Assembly (NCBI GenBank): GCA_002737105.1
Contig: NSHO01000010.1
Coordinates: 1-21,136 of the forward strand
Source: Flavobacteriales bacterium
GTDB lineage: Bacteria > Bacteroidota > Bacteroidia > Flavobacteriales > Flavobacteriaceae
Direction of reading: 5' to 3'
DNA: 21,136 nt
In this document: in pieces, positions 21,051-21,136 of the stretch
How positions within the stretch are numbered: position 1 is the first letter of the stretch
Layout: every line of letters starts with the position of its first letter
The notes under the pieces: generated by a model
The model's input: only the letters and a program-made list of their open reading frames with translations
The model's database searches: none
Told to the model about the DNA's origin: nothing
Made by a program: the position numbers and the translations under genes

Positions 21051-21136
21051 ATGAAAAAAACACTAACACTATTTTCGATATTCTTGTATTCATTTAATTC
21101 AAGTGCACAAACTGGTATTGGTACTACTACGCCTCA
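21051..21136 (+). CDS. N-terminal fragment of a secreted protein (cut by window edge)
   Basis: Only 28 codons are present: MKKTLTLFSIFLYSFNSSAQ is a clear signal peptide, and the mature protein begins TGIGTTTP. That opening is common in large flavobacterial surface or secreted proteins, some with tail-fibre or S74 (endosialidase chaperone) ends, so such a protein is possible, but nothing here fixes it. The ATG at 21051 is the only good start. No plain promoter is visible in the 118 bases before it; that gap holds inverted repeats. Confidence 0.7.
   Translation, partial: MKKTLTLFSIFLYSFNSSAQTGIGTTTP

Noticed and set aside
21051..21136. Start of a prophage (tail fibre) at the right edge
   Set aside because: A signal peptide and a GIGTTTP opening are common in secreted flavobacterial proteins; no other phage gene is visible.

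Overview
The window reads as ordinary chromosome of a member of the Bacteroidota, most likely a Flavobacterium or close relative. The evidence is the very AT-rich sequence, promoter -7 boxes of the TAnnTTTG type, the absence of Shine-Dalgarno signals, a type IX secretion (T9SS) C-terminal sorting domain, and several families typical of this phylum (DUF2911, DUF3822, DUF2520, a solo Smr protein, and secreted proteins opening with a GIGTTTP stretch). I see no rRNA, tRNA, CRISPR array, insertion sequence, integrase or complete phage gene.

Layout. 1-5.7 kb: the left edge cuts a minus-strand ECF sigma factor. A divergent HAD phosphatase follows, meeting a minus-strand SRPBCC-photolyase pair tail to tail. 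A secreted DUF2911 protein and a minus-strand Smr protein-cysteine desulfurase pair share a near-perfect bidirectional terminator. 5.7-9.6 kb: a trpG/pabA-type glutamine amidotransferase with a TTG start, then a 1012-residue secreted T9SS cargo protein with a choice-of-anchor I propeller. 9.6-13.3 kb: yaaA (minus), divergent from a tight operon DUF2520 oxidoreductase-kdsC-UbiA prenyltransferase-maf. 13.4-16.5 kb: pyrR-pyrB, a small STAS-like protein, two tiny membrane proteins and rnz (TTG start). 16.6-21.1 kb: pdxH, converging on rsmD; rsmD is preceded by DUF3822 with a 4-base overlap; divergently a RecD-like helicase and kdsB; and at the right edge the first 28 codons of a secreted protein.

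Functionally the window is housekeeping: pyrimidine synthesis (pyrR, pyrB), tRNA and rRNA maturation (rnz, rsmD), KDO synthesis for lipopolysaccharide (kdsC and kdsB, in separate units), cofactor metabolism (cysteine desulfurase, pdxH, trpG/pabA), UV and peroxide defence (phr, yaaA), and secreted proteins. I found no clear previously undescribed multi-gene system. The less explained signals are small: structured or repeated DNA in four promoter regions, a pair of tiny membrane proteins between pyrB and rnz, a UbiA enzyme with a degraded second metal motif, and non-ATG starts.
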